A stretch of DNA of 34,980 nt from Nitrospira sp. (lineage in GTDB: Bacteria; Nitrospirota; Nitrospiria; Nitrospirales; Nitrospiraceae). Where the stretch lies: positions 1 to 34,980 of the forward strand of contig SWDP01000036.1 of NCBI GenBank assembly GCA_005116885.1. The letters run 5' to 3'. The notes below the pieces were generated by a model. It searched no databases and was not told the origin of the DNA. It worked only from the letters and a program-made list of their open reading frames with translations. Below, in pieces: positions 1 to 9,492 of this stretch (the first letter of the stretch is position 1; every line of letters starts with the position of its first letter). Both the position numbers and the translations under genes were made by a program.

Positions 1-253
1 CACGAATAAATTCGGTCTGCGAGTTGAGGTCGTTGGCGTTTGAAAAAGACATGGTCTCAATCAACTGTTGGGCCACAGTGTTCGTTCGGTCGAACTTCAC
101 CCGCGCAGACGCTTCATACAGCGGACTCGGCTTGAATATTTCTGAAAACAGGAACGTGAACAACAGGACGAGCCCTGTCGCGAGCAAAATAAGATACTTC
201 CGTTTTTTAACGATCAACCAATAGTCGATAACGTTGAGTTCGTATTGGGCCAT
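1..253 (-). CDS. Polysaccharide co-polymerase / chain-length determinant (Wzz-like), N-terminal part only
   Basis: The gene starts at ATG 253 and runs off the left edge of the window, leaving 84 codons. The visible part has a short cytoplasmic N-terminus containing DYWLIVKKRKY, then a hydrophobic membrane segment (about residues 20-36, LILLATGLVLLFTFLF). A periplasmic start follows, with YEASARVKFDR and later a run of polar residues. This is the N-terminal layout of Wzz/PCP proteins, which sit in the inner membrane and set polysaccharide chain length together with an outer-membrane export protein. The next gene upstream in the same direction encodes such an export protein, 41 bp away, which supports the call. 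Whether a C-terminal tyrosine-kinase domain is present cannot be seen. Confidence 0.72.
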   Translation of the reverse strand, partial: MAQYELNVIDYWLIVKKRKYLILLATGLVLLFTFLFSEIFKPSPLYEASARVKFDRTNTVAQQLIETMSFSNANDLNSQTEFIR

Positions 254-294
254 ATAGTGTCAGCGTCCTTCTCTCGTTTCGATTCCGACGAGCA

Positions 295-1080
295 TTACTT
301 CAGCAATGCGGGAAGAATAAACGCCGGGTAGAGCGGTACGATCGCAGTCGAAATAATCGGCATAATTTTCTTGGAAGCTTCGGCGGCATCGCCCAAATGT
401 TCGCGCGGCACAAAGACGATGTCGTTTTCCTCCAACGATATGTTCCTGCTTAAATCGCCATAGGTAAATGCGCGTGCGAGATCGGCCATCAATATATGCG
501 GTTTTGCGAGGTCGCCTCCTCGAATCACCCGAACTTCCTCTATCAATGCTGTTTCCTGATACATATCGGCTGCGGTTAGCGCTTGCAGCACGGTCATATG
601 CCTCGGCATGGGCACCATCCCCGGCTTCTTCACATCCCCGAATACAAAGACTCGTTTGACCTTCAAGACTTTTTTCTTCAGCAGGACCTGCACACGCGGT
701 TTGCGCATATACGGTATGGCCGCTTCCTCAACACGGGATTCTGCTACCGCGGCGGTGACACCACCGACATCCACCTCCATAAATCCGATAGATACCCTTC
801 CATTCTCCCGAACGACACTGGAAAACTTCTCATCGCCTGCACCGCGGCGAATCACCACCTCGAGTGTGTCCCCCGATTCGATAGGCGTTTCCGCAGTCGG
901 AACGGTTTCATCGGCATAGACGTCGCCCTTCAGCAAAGGTGGGACCACTGTTCCAGAGTGACTGATGGCGGATGGCGGCAAAGATGAGTTGGCCGGATTG
1001 TGGCATCCCACAAACGGTCCGCAAAGAACCACACCCGCACCCAGAAGACCGATGAAAAGTCGTGGTATTCGCTGTCGCAC
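295..1080 (-). CDS. Polysaccharide biosynthesis/export lipoprotein (Wza-like, Poly_export + SLBB)
   Basis: A 261-residue protein. The N-terminus is a hydrophobic signal followed by FVGC with Cys26, a probable lipoprotein cleavage site, although Phe at -3 is not the preferred residue. About residues 65-134 (IESGDTLEVVI onward) fit the Poly_export domain, and FVFGDVKKPGMV near residue 145 starts an SLBB-type domain. Proteins of this family form the outer-membrane channel for exopolysaccharide or capsule. The start is GTG 1080, preceded by AGGAG at good spacing. The C-terminal 30 residues are hydrophobic, as in Wza where a helix crosses the outer membrane. It lies between the HD-GYP gene and the co-polymerase gene on the same strand and is probably cotranscribed with both. 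Confidence 0.85.
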   Translation of the reverse strand: MRQRIPRLFIGLLGAGVVLCGPFVGCHNPANSSLPPSAISHSGTVVPPLLKGDVYADETVPTAETPIESGDTLEVVIRRGAGDEKFSSVVRENGRVSIGFMEVDVGGVTAAVAESRVEEAAIPYMRKPRVQVLLKKKVLKVKRVFVFGDVKKPGMVPMPRHMTVLQALTAADMYQETALIEEVRVIRGGDLAKPHILMADLARAFTYGDLSRNISLEENDIVFVPREHLGDAAEASKKIMPIISTAIVPLYPAFILPALLK

Positions 1081-1119
1081 AGCCTCATCTCCTAAAGTTT
1101 TACTGCGCTCAACCGATAG

Positions 1120-2112
1120 TCAACCGATGGGCACCACTTCTACAATGTGTAGGGAGGTCTCAGCCCGCAAATCCACCGTCTTCGACACCGGTGCATGACC
1201 CGATTGCAAGAGTCGCAAGATCGGACGCAGCGGGTACTGCCGATTCAACTGAGACACGACTCCGGTTTCACCGGTGTTCAGACGAACTGTCGTGCCTAAC
1301 GGATAGATCGAGAGTTGTTCGACCAATGCTTTTAGAAGATGATGCGGAAACACCGGCTTGCCGCTTACAAGCAATGTGCGAATCGCCTGATGGGGTGACC
1401 TGCCACGTCGATAGGGCCGTGAATTCATCAGGGCATCAAACACATCGGCCAGTCCGATGATAAGAGCCATCTCATCGATATGATCCCCAGTTAACCTTCC
1501 AGGATACCCGCTCCCATCCATTCGTTCATGTTCTTGGAGAATCACCCTCCCCACCCATGAATAGGATGCTCCAACTTCCTCGACCAGGCGGGATCCATGC
1601 TGTGGATGCTCCCGCATAATCCGAACTTCCTCTTCCGTTAACGCGGACGCCTTGTACAGCAGAGAGTCCGGCAGGACAAACATGCCGAGATCGTGCAGCA
1701 ATCCCGCTAACGCAATTTGTTCAAGCTTTTCAGGCTCATATCTGAGCGCCTCCCCAATCTTCACACTCACGATCGCAACATTCACGGCATTGGTGACAAG
1801 AAAGTCTCCCACATCGCGCTGGAGAACCCTCTCAAGCAGTTGGTCATTGGTTCGAAGAGACGTGACAATACCGGCTGCAAGGCTTACTACGTCATCGATC
1901 ACCCACGGCTGCCTGGTCTGAACCACTTGCTTGATTCCTTGAATGACATGGCCTGCACGTTGATACCAATCATTCTCAGTGACAGACTGTGAACGTGTGG
2001 GAGTTGGATGGGAAAGCCCTGCCGGCCTCATGGAGAGAGCATGGTTTTTCGCATCAGGATTAGCGGATTCGTGGCTCGACTGTCCTTGAATAAGATCGGT
2101 TAACCGTGTCAC
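1120..2112 (-). CDS. HD-GYP domain protein, putative c-di-GMP phosphodiesterase with altered ligand residues
   Basis: A 330-residue protein with a start at GTG 2112 directly behind a GAGGAG ribosome site. The HD-GYP domain spans roughly residues 105-260: LLHDLG with His140-Asp141, EHPQHG with His169, then EHERMDGSGYP (194-204) and ADVFDAL (222-228). HD-GYP proteins hydrolyse cyclic di-GMP at a two- or three-metal centre. Two positions depart from the usual pattern: Glu194 replaces the first His of the HHExxDGxGYP motif, and the usual His-Ser before the NVA motif is Asn-Ala here. No receiver or membrane domain is visible; the first 50 residues are polar and low in predicted order. Its position upstream of export genes suggests control of polysaccharide secretion, which is inference. 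Confidence 0.85.
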   Translation of the reverse strand: MTRLTDLIQGQSSHESANPDAKNHALSMRPAGLSHPTPTRSQSVTENDWYQRAGHVIQGIKQVVQTRQPWVIDDVVSLAAGIVTSLRTNDQLLERVLQRDVGDFLVTNAVNVAIVSVKIGEALRYEPEKLEQIALAGLLHDLGMFVLPDSLLYKASALTEEEVRIMREHPQHGSRLVEEVGASYSWVGRVILQEHERMDGSGYPGRLTGDHIDEMALIIGLADVFDALMNSRPYRRGRSPHQAIRTLLVSGKPVFPHHLLKALVEQLSIYPLGTTVRLNTGETGVVSQLNRQYPLRPILRLLQSGHAPVSKTVDLRAETSLHIVEVVPIG

Positions 2113-2156
2113 AGCTCCTCAAGCCTTTCTGTACATGATCGGGCTCTTACAACCTG

Positions 2157-2342
2157 CTACCGACTACTGACACGCTTCGCGCTTGGAACAGAGGGCGCAG
2201 GGTTCTCCTCCATTTTGGCAAACTCCCGTTCCAACATAGCCCTGATGAAACCGCTAGTTGTGTATCCTTGCTGTTTCAGATTATCGAGTTGGGTTTTAAG
2301 GTTCACCGGTAACTGAATCACGATCCGTACGAGATGTGGCAT
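2157..2342 (-). CDS. Small ribbon-helix-helix DNA-binding protein
   Basis: A 61-residue protein. Residues 5-14 (VRIVIQLPVN) form the beta-strand of a ribbon-helix-helix fold. LKTQLDNLKQQGYTTSGFIR gives the first helix, the turn, and the start of the second helix, which ends in RAMLEREFAKME. Members of the CopG/Arc/MetJ fold bind palindromic operators as dimers. A palindrome lies about 48 bp upstream of its start, over a -10-like hexamer, so autoregulation is plausible. It precedes the HD-GYP gene by 44 bp. No toxin gene lies next to it, so a general regulator is more likely than an antitoxin. Confidence 0.75.
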   Translation of the reverse strand: MPHLVRIVIQLPVNLKTQLDNLKQQGYTTSGFIRAMLEREFAKMEENPAPSVPSAKRVSSR

Positions 2343-2384
2343 ATCATGTGTTTCCTAGGAATTTGTCTGGTTTATGCTAAGGCC

Positions 2385-2412
2385 AGTATAGGCATATGCA
2401 CATGCTATGCCT
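2385..2412 (-). promoter_or_regulatory. Probable promoter -10 and operator palindrome of the ribbon-helix-helix gene
   Basis: On the minus strand TATACT (2390-2385) is a good -10 hexamer 42 bp before the ATG at 2342. Immediately upstream is an inverted repeat with arms AGGCATA (2390-2396) and TATGCCT (2406-2412) around a 9-base centre. I see no good -35 hexamer, so the promoter may be weak or depend on a bound protein. The palindrome overlaps the expected RNA polymerase contact region, the usual place for an autorepressor site. Confidence 0.5.
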
Positions 2413-2605
2413 TGATGTCAGATGATGAAAACTGAGTAAACTTGGAGACTTATGCTATCGGGGCTTCACTACTTGGGAGGTAGATTGACGAATTTCGCCT
2501 TGCAGACACTTGAAATGTGCACTCGCTCATGCTCTTGTATTCTGCACCTAAGTAACAGCGGTAGCAGGTAAACACGTTGGCCTGCATGATCAAGCGAAAC
2601 AGCAA

Positions 2606-5155
2606 TTAATGGCCGTCACGCCACTGTTGCCATATCCGGATCCAGTTTGCCTTCTCACAAGGCAACAGGCACGAGACACTGTTGGTTGGCTGAAGCACCA
2701 AGTCACTCGCTCGATGCACGTGAAGTGTGTCACCGGATGCGCTTCCGGTAAACCAGACCCCTCCGTCTTGATCGGTCCGTAACACCATACTGCCCTCCGA
2801 CTTATATGCATCCAGAACAGCATCGGCGGGGTGCCTGTAGGAATTATGGCGCCCTGCCGAAAATACGGCATACTGAGGATGTAGTGATGCCACCCAGGTA
2901 TAATTCAACGAACTCACAGCCCCATGGTGCGGAACCTTGAGAACATCGACCGGACTGTGAAACGGTGAGCGTGACATCCGCGACAAACCAGTGTGTTCGA
3001 CATCCGCAGCGAAGAGCATCGTATGATTACCACACGTCAGACGCGTGACCACAGAACGATTGTTCAACGCCTGCCCCCCCGCATGACTTTCGTGAGACGG
3101 CATTGTAAGGTCCCCATCAATCTTTGGATTGAGGACCACCAACCGACAGGGACCGGATGATACGATCTCCTGCCCTTCACTGACAACCCCTTCTTGGAGT
3201 CCTTGACTCGCTAATGCTTGTTGTAGCTGTCGATAAAACAATTCCTCACGAGTCTCTCCAGATCCCCAATACTGTTTCACAACAAAATGTCGGACCACCC
3301 AGGCAAGACCTCCGACATGATCAAGTTGAGGATGTGTGCCGATCACCTGGTCAATAGTCCGAATGCCTCGATTCCAAAGAAATGGAGCCACCACCGCGCG
3401 ACCCATGTCGAATCGTTCATACGTCGCTCCCCCGTCGATCAATACCACCTGTCCATCAGGCAGCTCGATCACCGCGCTATCGCCTTGCCCGACGTCGAGA
3501 AACGTGACGCGAAAGTGATCTCCATCAAGAAACATCCGTGGAGACCATGCCCACCACAACAATAGCAATAGGACACCAACACTCACTGTCCACCGGAATG
3601 CCGTACCACCCACTCGCTGCCAGAGCAGAGTGAGGCAGCCATAAAATAGGACCATGGTGAACACTGAAGGGGCCGCAACATGCCATTCCCCTCCAGAGAG
3701 CATCGATATCAAGCGGATTACCATCACGAAGTAGTCAAGCATCCACTGATTCAATGCCGCTAGAGGCAATATGGCTCCCCCTATCACAATCTCCCACACT
3801 GCAGACACCAGGCCAATCGGAACGAGCAAAATTCCCATCACAGGAACGGCCACTACATTGGTGAAAAGACCGAGCCACGGCAGTTGATAGAAATAGTATG
3901 CAACAAGAGGAAGGGTCATCAAGGTCACGACGCCGCTCATGACAATCGAGTCTCTCCCCCACCGGATGCAAGTTCTCACATACGATGGTTTAAATAATTC
4001 GTTCAGCAATTCTTCCTGGTCCACCACCGTCTGACGAGAGAGCCATCCAGCCATTGCGATGACGGACAAAAAGGAGAGCTGAAAGGAGATATCAAATAGC
4101 GCCTGAGGATCATGCAGCAATATCACCACTGCTGCGGCAGAGAGGGCATGAAAGAGCCGGCGCTCCTGACCAAGCCAAATCGCACTCAGCCCAACAGTTA
4201 CCATCAACAACGATCGAATCGTTGCAAGTTCAGCTCCGGCCAGGCAGGCGTAGCCAGCGACCGGAAGAAGCGTACAGAGAGCAGCGATGCGAGTCGGTGT
4301 TATTTTCCGAGACACTGCAAGAAGCCAATCGGAAGGCAACAAAATCGTTGCCCATCTGACAAGCGAGAAAATGAGCAGCGCGACGAGACCCAAGTGGCTC
4401 CCTGAAATAGACAGGAGATGGACTGTCCCGGTCGTCATAAACTGATCACGAAGCTCCGGGTCCAAATACCCTCGATCACCGATGATGATACCCGTATACA
4501 ATCCTAGTGCGGGCTGTGAAAGAGTCTGCACCGCAGCGAAACGAATATTGCCTCTCCACTGATCGAATAGAGTCCAAATCGCCCACCAGGCATGCGCATA
4601 CCCCGACTCAAGAAACTGCACCGCATTCGGTCCGGTCACTGTAGCGATCGCATCAATCCCTTGGCGCTCAAGATACGCCCCATAACTAAATCCACCAGGG
4701 TTCAGTGACCCGCTCGGACGTCGCACGATCGCACGAAAGCCAACCCGATCACCTTGGAAGAATACTCGTTCAGGTGTACGCCATGTCAGCCGTACATGCC
4801 TAGATGGTGCCGATGCGACTGGGTTATCCGACCTGATGATCATGACCAGGCGATCAGGCGCTTGTTGCACAGGCGCCACAATACGGCCAGTGACTTCGAT
4901 CGTTGCATCGGAAGGATCCTCGGCTATTGGAGCATGGGCAGTCAGATTGACGACCACCAACCAATAGAGCACTCCAACTAAGAGTATTCCGTAATGCCAC
5001 GTAACCTTTGGAACGGATACGCGATTGAATTGTTCCAGGGCAACCGCACCTAACCCAATAAGGAGAAGTAGAAAGGAGGTGACGAGGGGAAAGTGGGGGA
5101 TCTGTGATCCGACCAAGAGCCCGGTAATGAAGGCGACGGTGAGGGACGGCAGCAT
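2606..5155 (-). CDS. comEC: DNA internalization-related competence protein ComEC/Rec2
   Basis: At 849 residues this is a full-length ComEC. The N-terminal 70 residues hold several membrane helices and are followed by an OB-like soluble segment (about 80-180). The Competence domain begins near residue 220 and contains HLLSISGSHLG (246-256), the family signature. After more membrane helices up to about 540 comes a metallo-beta-lactamase domain: DVGQGDS (554-560), LIDGG (572-576), THPQLDHVGG (607-616), AADVEH and VPHHG. ComEC forms the inner-membrane channel for single-stranded DNA in transformation, and the MBL domain is proposed to degrade the non-transported strand. All key MBL ligands are present. 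The start ATG 5155 follows GGGAGG. It is last in the long minus-strand gene run, 27 bp behind glmM. Confidence 0.93.
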   Translation of the reverse strand: MLPSLTVAFITGLLVGSQIPHFPLVTSFLLLLIGLGAVALEQFNRVSVPKVTWHYGILLVGVLYWLVVVNLTAHAPIAEDPSDATIEVTGRIVAPVQQAPDRLVMIIRSDNPVASAPSRHVRLTWRTPERVFFQGDRVGFRAIVRRPSGSLNPGGFSYGAYLERQGIDAIATVTGPNAVQFLESGYAHAWWAIWTLFDQWRGNIRFAAVQTLSQPALGLYTGIIIGDRGYLDPELRDQFMTTGTVHLLSISGSHLGLVALLIFSLVRWATILLPSDWLLAVSRKITPTRIAALCTLLPVAGYACLAGAELATIRSLLMVTVGLSAIWLGQERRLFHALSAAAVVILLHDPQALFDISFQLSFLSVIAMAGWLSRQTVVDQEELLNELFKPSYVRTCIRWGRDSIVMSGVVTLMTLPLVAYYFYQLPWLGLFTNVVAVPVMGILLVPIGLVSAVWEIVIGGAILPLAALNQWMLDYFVMVIRLISMLSGGEWHVAAPSVFTMVLFYGCLTLLWQRVGGTAFRWTVSVGVLLLLLWWAWSPRMFLDGDHFRVTFLDVGQGDSAVIELPDGQVVLIDGGATYERFDMGRAVVAPFLWNRGIRTIDQVIGTHPQLDHVGGLAWVVRHFVVKQYWGSGETREELFYRQLQQALASQGLQEGVVSEGQEIVSSGPCRLVVLNPKIDGDLTMPSHESHAGGQALNNRSVVTRLTCGNHTMLFAADVEHTGLSRMSRSPFHSPVDVLKVPHHGAVSSLNYTWVASLHPQYAVFSAGRHNSYRHPADAVLDAYKSEGSMVLRTDQDGGVWFTGSASGDTLHVHRASDLVLQPTNSVSCLLPCEKANWIRIWQQWRDGH

Positions 5156-5182
5156 AAGCCTCCCTCAATGGAGGGTGACACC

Positions 5183-6532
5183 TTAACCCAAATGAACCTT
5201 AATCACGTCTACAAGATGATTGGCTACCTCACGAATCTGATCATCACGCTCACCCTCGACCATCACTCGTAAGAGCGGTTCCGTTCCGGAATATCGCACC
5301 AACACACGCCCACTGCCGTTCAGACGCTGTTCACTTTCATGGATCGCACGTTGGAGTTCTGGAACCGTGTCGAGAATCGGTTTCTGGGCGACCTTCACAT
5401 TGAGTAATACTTGTGGCACCGCCGTCATGGATTTGGCCAGCTCAGACATAGGCTGTCCTGTGCGTTTCATGAGGGACAAGACTTGCAACGCCGAAATCAA
5501 CCCGTCACCGGTCGTATTATGGTCCAGGAAAATGAAATGTCCTGACTGTTCTCCCCCGAAGCTATAGCCATCGGCTGACATCCGTTCAAGTACATACCTA
5601 TCACCGACGGCAGTCCGCACGAGGGCGATACCCGCTTTCGTCATGGCCAACTCCAATCCAAAGTTGCTCATGACAGTCCCCACGATCGTCTGCTTTGTGA
5701 GCTTCCCTTGGCGATGAAGATCGAGCGCCAACATCGCCATAATATGATCGCCGTCCACGATGCGGCCCTGTTCGCAGACGAAGATGGCGCGATCAGCATC
5801 CCCGTCCAGCGCTACCCCGAGTTGTGCTCCCTGCTCGAGAACTGCCTTCTGCAGCAATTGGGGATGGACCGCGCCACAGCCGGCATTGATATTCATCCCG
5901 TCCGGTTTATTGGCGATCACTTCGACTTTTGCCCCAAGTTCACGCAACACCGTCGGCGCAACCTTGTAGGCTGCGCCATTTGCGCAATCGACCACCACTT
6001 TGATCCCCTGGAAGTCCAACTCTCTCGGAAGAGACCGTTTGACAAACTCGATGTACCGCCCCTCGGCATCGTCGATACGATAGGCTTTCCCAATGGCATC
6101 TGCGGTCGGCCTTAGATGAGCGATCTCATTTGAAACGATGAGGCCTTCGATGCGAAGCTCCAATTCATCAGGTAATTTAAACCCATCGTTGGAAAAAAAC
6201 TTGATGCCGTTATCCTGGTAGGGATTGTGCGAGGCTGAGATCATGACCCCCGCATCGGCACGAAGGCTCCTTGTCAAGAATGCAATGGCAGGCGTCGGCA
6301 TAGGACCGACCAGCAACACATCAACACCCATCGAGCAAATCCCGGAGGTCAATGCTGATTCCAACATATAGCCGGAGATGCGGGTGTCCTTGCCGATGAC
6401 AATTTGATGGCGCCCGGATCGACGCATAAACAAATGTGCTGCGGCTCGGCCCAGCTGCATCGCCATTTCACTGGTCATTGGATCAAGGTTCGCAACCCCT
6501 CTGACCCCATCGGTACCGAACAGTTTACGCAT
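5183..6532 (-). CDS. glmM: Phosphoglucosamine mutase
   Basis: A 449-residue protein of the usual GlmM length, converting glucosamine-6-phosphate to glucosamine-1-phosphate for UDP-GlcNAc, peptidoglycan and LPS synthesis. FGTDGVRG opens the protein. The phosphoserine loop ISASHNP places the catalytic Ser at 101, [11 protein letters not shown] is the metal-binding loop, GEQSGH is the sugar-binding loop, and [12 protein letters not shown] is the C-terminal phosphate-binding loop. The ATG at 6532 overlaps the end of folP by 8 bp. The folP-glmM order is widespread in bacteria, which supports both calls. Confidence 0.96.
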   Translation of the reverse strand: MRKLFGTDGVRGVANLDPMTSEMAMQLGRAAAHLFMRRSGRHQIVIGKDTRISGYMLESALTSGICSMGVDVLLVGPMPTPAIAFLTRSLRADAGVMISASHNPYQDNGIKFFSNDGFKLPDELELRIEGLIVSNEIAHLRPTADAIGKAYRIDDAEGRYIEFVKRSLPRELDFQGIKVVVDCANGAAYKVAPTVLRELGAKVEVIANKPDGMNINAGCGAVHPQLLQKAVLEQGAQLGVALDGDADRAIFVCEQGRIVDGDHIMAMLALDLHRQGKLTKQTIVGTVMSNFGLELAMTKAGIALVRTAVGDRYVLERMSADGYSFGGEQSGHFIFLDHNTTGDGLISALQVLSLMKRTGQPMSELAKSMTAVPQVLLNVKVAQKPILDTVPELQRAIHESEQRLNGSGRVLVRYSGTEPLLRVMVEGERDDQIREVANHLVDVIKVHLG

Positions 6533-7394
6533 GTTGTGCTTTCATGGAAATGGTCGGCTGCCGACTAATCGCCGCGGCAACCTCCACCACATCTTTCATG
6601 GCTTTCACGTCGTGCACGCGAAGGATTCCAGCTCCTCGATCTACCGAAATTGCGACTGCGGCCGCCGTGGCCCATTGGCGTTCCTGAACCTGACGGCCTA
6701 CGAGCTGACCAAGAAACGCCTTCCGTGAGACGCCAACCATCACGGGACATTGAAACTGCTCGAAGCAGCATAGTTGGGCTAACAGCGTAAGATTATGTTC
6801 CAGTAGCTTACCAAATCCGATACCTGGATCAAGAATGATTTGTCTTCGTACAATGCCATGTGCCATCGCAAAACGGATTCGTTCCTCAAAAAACTCTGAG
6901 ACCTCGGCAGACACATTGTCGTAACATGGAGCCAGCTGCATGGTACGCGGGGTACCATGCATATGCATCAAGACGATTCCAGCCCCCGTTCCGGCGATCA
7001 CATCTACCATGGCAGGATCACCGCGCAACGCGGTGACGTCGTTCACAAGAACCGCCCCAGAATCAAGCGCTGCACGCGCGACCGCGGCCTTTGAGGTATC
7101 GATTGAAATGGGAACAGACACAGCCTTTGCCACCGCGGTCACGACAGGAATCGCACGACGACACTCTTCTACCTCGGTTACAACCTCGGCGCCAGGGCGT
7201 GTCGATTCTGCCCCGATATCCAACAGGTCGGCCCCTTCTTCTACTAATTGAATGGCATGCGCAACAGCAGCAGCTGTATCCAAAAAACGGCCACCATCGA
7301 AGAATGAATCAGGCGTCACATTTACTACGCCCATAATCAATGGTCTACCAGTAAATTCAATCAGCCGATCCTTTGCCTGTCGTGTCACTATCAT
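6525..7394 (-). CDS. folP: Dihydropteroate synthase
   Basis: A 289-residue protein that condenses 6-hydroxymethyl-7,8-dihydropterin diphosphate with p-aminobenzoate in folate synthesis. Visible motifs are [15 protein letters not shown] (about 21-35), the first pterin/phosphate-binding loop; [33 protein letters not shown]; and VGVSRK, all in the expected TIM-barrel order. The stop codon overlaps the glmM start, so the two are translationally coupled. The 185-bp gap to ftsH upstream holds three hairpins. Confidence 0.95.
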   Translation of the reverse strand: MIVTRQAKDRLIEFTGRPLIMGVVNVTPDSFFDGGRFLDTAAAVAHAIQLVEEGADLLDIGAESTRPGAEVVTEVEECRRAIPVVTAVAKAVSVPISIDTSKAAVARAALDSGAVLVNDVTALRGDPAMVDVIAGTGAGIVLMHMHGTPRTMQLAPCYDNVSAEVSEFFEERIRFAMAHGIVRRQIILDPGIGFGKLLEHNLTLLAQLCCFEQFQCPVMVGVSRKAFLGQLVGRQVQERQWATAAAVAISVDRGAGILRVHDVKAMKDVVEVAAAISRQPTISMKAQHA

Positions 7395-7431
7395 AGATTC
7401 TCACATCGCACAGCATGTTAAGAGACCGTCG

Positions 7432-7472
7432 TGTGTGCTATACCTCTGCCTAGCATGGAGGTATAGCACACA
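7432..7472. repeat. Perfect 15-bp inverted repeat in the ftsH-folP gap (hairpin 1)
   Basis: Arms TGTGTGCTATACCTC (7432-7446) and GAGGTATAGCACACA (7458-7472) are perfectly complementary around an 11-base loop. No T-run follows on either strand, so it is not a typical intrinsic terminator. It lies 38-78 bp upstream of the folP start and would form a strong hairpin in the folP leader. Confidence 0.8.
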
Positions 7473-7479
7473 ACGAATC

Positions 7480-7509
7480 ACGTGCGAGAAATACTCCCTT
7501 CTCGCACGT
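7480..7509. repeat. Perfect 11-bp inverted repeat in the ftsH-folP gap (hairpin 2)
   Basis: Arms ACGTGCGAGAA (7480-7490) and TTCTCGCACGT (7499-7509) surround an 8-base loop, starting 8 bp from hairpin 1. No strong T-run follows on the minus strand. Confidence 0.78.
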
Positions 7510-7528
7510 CGTCTTTTAGATATACTGC

Positions 7529-7563
7529 CCCGTGATACCAATGCCCTGAAATGGCATCACGGG
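7529..7563. repeat. Imperfect inverted repeat next to the ftsH stop (hairpin 3)
   Basis: CCCGTG (7529-7534) pairs with CACGGG (7558-7563). After a 6-base bulge, ATGCC pairs with GGCAT inside. It lies 17 bp past the ftsH stop on the minus strand. It may protect the ftsH mRNA 3' end or mark a processing site; no T-run makes it a canonical terminator. Confidence 0.55.
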
Positions 7564-7579
7564 AGCAGCGATACGAAAG

Positions 7580-9391
7580 TTAGGCAGGAACAGGCTGAGA
7601 TGGGGACTGCATCAGAATCTGATCGATATCGGACCCGTCGAGTACTTCTTTCTCTAAGAGTGCTTCTGCCAAACGCTTCAAACTGGCCATGTTGTCCGTG
7701 AGCAACCGCTTCGCCCGCTCATAGTTTTCCGTCACAAGACGCCTGACTTCCTGATCGATCTCCATGGCGATTTGATCGCTGAAGTCGCGCGAACTCCCCA
7801 TCTCTCGCCCAAGAAAAACCTGTTCGTTTTGCTTGCCAAACGTCAGAGGACCCATCTTTTCGCTCATGCCCCATTCACAAACCATCTTTCGCGCAAGATC
7901 GGTCGCACGCTCTATGTCGTTTCCCGCCCCCGTCGTCATCTCATTCAAGACCAACTCTTCCGCCACACGGCCTCCCATAAGGATGGCAAGCTGGTTCAGC
8001 AAGTAGCCCTTCGAGTAACCGTGCCGGTCATCGGTAGGGAGTTGCATCGTGACACCCAATGCGCGGCCTCTAGGAATAATGGTTACCTTGTGTACGGGAT
8101 CCGTTCCGGGAAGCAGCTTGGCGATCAGCGTATGCCCGGCTTCATGATAAGCCGTCGTCTTTTTCTCCTCGTCGCTCAAGAACATACTCTTTCGCTCAGC
8201 CCCCATCAGCACCTTATCTTTAGCCATCTCAAAGTCGATGACTTCTACTTCTTTTTTGTTGAGTCTCGCAGCCCAGAGTGCCGCTTCATTGACCAGGTTT
8301 TCAAGATCGGCACCTGAAAATCCCGGAGTGCCGCGCGCGATTTTTTCCAACTCGACATTCGCTGCAATCGGAACTTTCTTTGTATGCACCTGGAGAACCT
8401 CAATACGACCCCGCATGTCCGGTCGATTCACCACGACTTGCCGATCAAACCGCCCCGGTCTGAGCAAGGCAGGGTCGAGGACATCCGGCCGGTTCGTCGC
8501 AGCAACCAAGATCACACCTTCTGTCGTATCAAACCCATCCATCTCGACGAGCAATTGATTGAGCGTCTGTTCACGCTCATCATGACCTCCACCCAACCCT
8601 GCTCCACGAAGTCGGCCAACGGCATCGATTTCGTCGATAAAAATAATGCAGGGTGCATGTTTCTTCCCCTGCTCGAAAAGGTCACGAACACGCGACGCGC
8701 CGACGCCCACAAACATTTCAACGAAGTCCGATCCACTAATACTGAAAAACGGCACATTGGCTTCGCCGGCAATGGCCTTGGCCAATAGCGTTTTCCCTGT
8801 GCCTGGAGGGCCAACGATCAACACGCCTTTGGGAATACGTCCGCCGAGCTTTTGGAACTTGCGAGGATCTTTAAGAAACTCGATGATCTCAAGCACTTCA
8901 TTCTTGGCTTCTTCAACACCAGCCACGTCGGCGAACAGTACCTTTTTACGCTCCTCCGTCAGCAAACGAGCTTTGCTCTTGCCGAACGACATGGCCTTGT
9001 TGCCACCCATCTGCATTTGCCGCATCAGGAAGAACCACAACCCCAGGAACAGGACAAACGGCCCCCAGGTCACAAGGAACGTAATGTACCAAGGACTTTC
9101 GTCTGGCGGTTTCGCCTCGATCTGCACACCCTTGTCCCGTAAAACCTGCACTAATTCAGGATATTCCACCGAATAGGTCCGAATACGAGTTTTATCTTTC
9201 AGGATGGCGCTGATGTGACTGGACTTGATGATGACACGCTCAACATCGCCCTTATCGAGTTTCGTCATGAACTCGCTAAAAATCACATCTTCTTCCGGCT
9301 CGTGGTGCGGCACGCTAAATAGGTTGAACAGCAAAATCATGAAGAGGCCGACGACGACCCAGAAAAGTATATTTTTTGTCCTGGAATTCAT
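7580..9391 (-). CDS. ftsH: ATP-dependent zinc metalloprotease FtsH
   Basis: A 603-residue inner-membrane AAA+ protease that degrades misassembled membrane proteins and selected soluble regulators. Two membrane helices (about 8-25 and 103-123) flank a small periplasmic domain. Walker A GPPGTGKT is at 194-201, the pore-loop motif [13 protein letters not shown] near 227, Walker B FIDEID at 251-256, and the second region of homology at [18 protein letters not shown]. The zinc site HEAGH is at 416-420, with a distal acidic ligand in the ATDLARKMV region. All catalytic parts are present. The start ATG 9391 follows AAGGAG. A promoter-like sequence lies 56-85 bp upstream, so it may be transcribed separately from hpt. 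Confidence 0.97.
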   Translation of the reverse strand: MNSRTKNILFWVVVGLFMILLFNLFSVPHHEPEEDVIFSEFMTKLDKGDVERVIIKSSHISAILKDKTRIRTYSVEYPELVQVLRDKGVQIEAKPPDESPWYITFLVTWGPFVLFLGLWFFLMRQMQMGGNKAMSFGKSKARLLTEERKKVLFADVAGVEEAKNEVLEIIEFLKDPRKFQKLGGRIPKGVLIVGPPGTGKTLLAKAIAGEANVPFFSISGSDFVEMFVGVGASRVRDLFEQGKKHAPCIIFIDEIDAVGRLRGAGLGGGHDEREQTLNQLLVEMDGFDTTEGVILVAATNRPDVLDPALLRPGRFDRQVVVNRPDMRGRIEVLQVHTKKVPIAANVELEKIARGTPGFSGADLENLVNEAALWAARLNKKEVEVIDFEMAKDKVLMGAERKSMFLSDEEKKTTAYHEAGHTLIAKLLPGTDPVHKVTIIPRGRALGVTMQLPTDDRHGYSKGYLLNQLAILMGGRVAEELVLNEMTTGAGNDIERATDLARKMVCEWGMSEKMGPLTFGKQNEQVFLGREMGSSRDFSDQIAMEIDQEVRRLVTENYERAKRLLTDNMASLKRLAEALLEKEVLDGSDIDQILMQSPSQPVPA

Positions 9392-9446
9392 CCAGATCTC
9401 CTTGTGGATGGCACGCGTATGGTCAGAACAACCATCAACGTAATTG

Positions 9447-9476
9447 ATGTTACCACAGGTGCCTTCATACTGACAA
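9447..9476 (-). promoter_or_regulatory. Probable sigma-70 type promoter of ftsH
   Basis: On the minus strand TTGTCA (9476-9471), an 18-bp spacer and TAACAT (9452-9447) form a plausible promoter in the only sizeable gap between hpt and ftsH. A 6-bp inverted repeat, CATCAA/TTGATG (9433-9449), overlaps the -10 and the expected start point and could be an operator or leader hairpin. Confidence 0.5.
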
Positions 9477-9492
9477 CCGTGAGATCGAAGTC

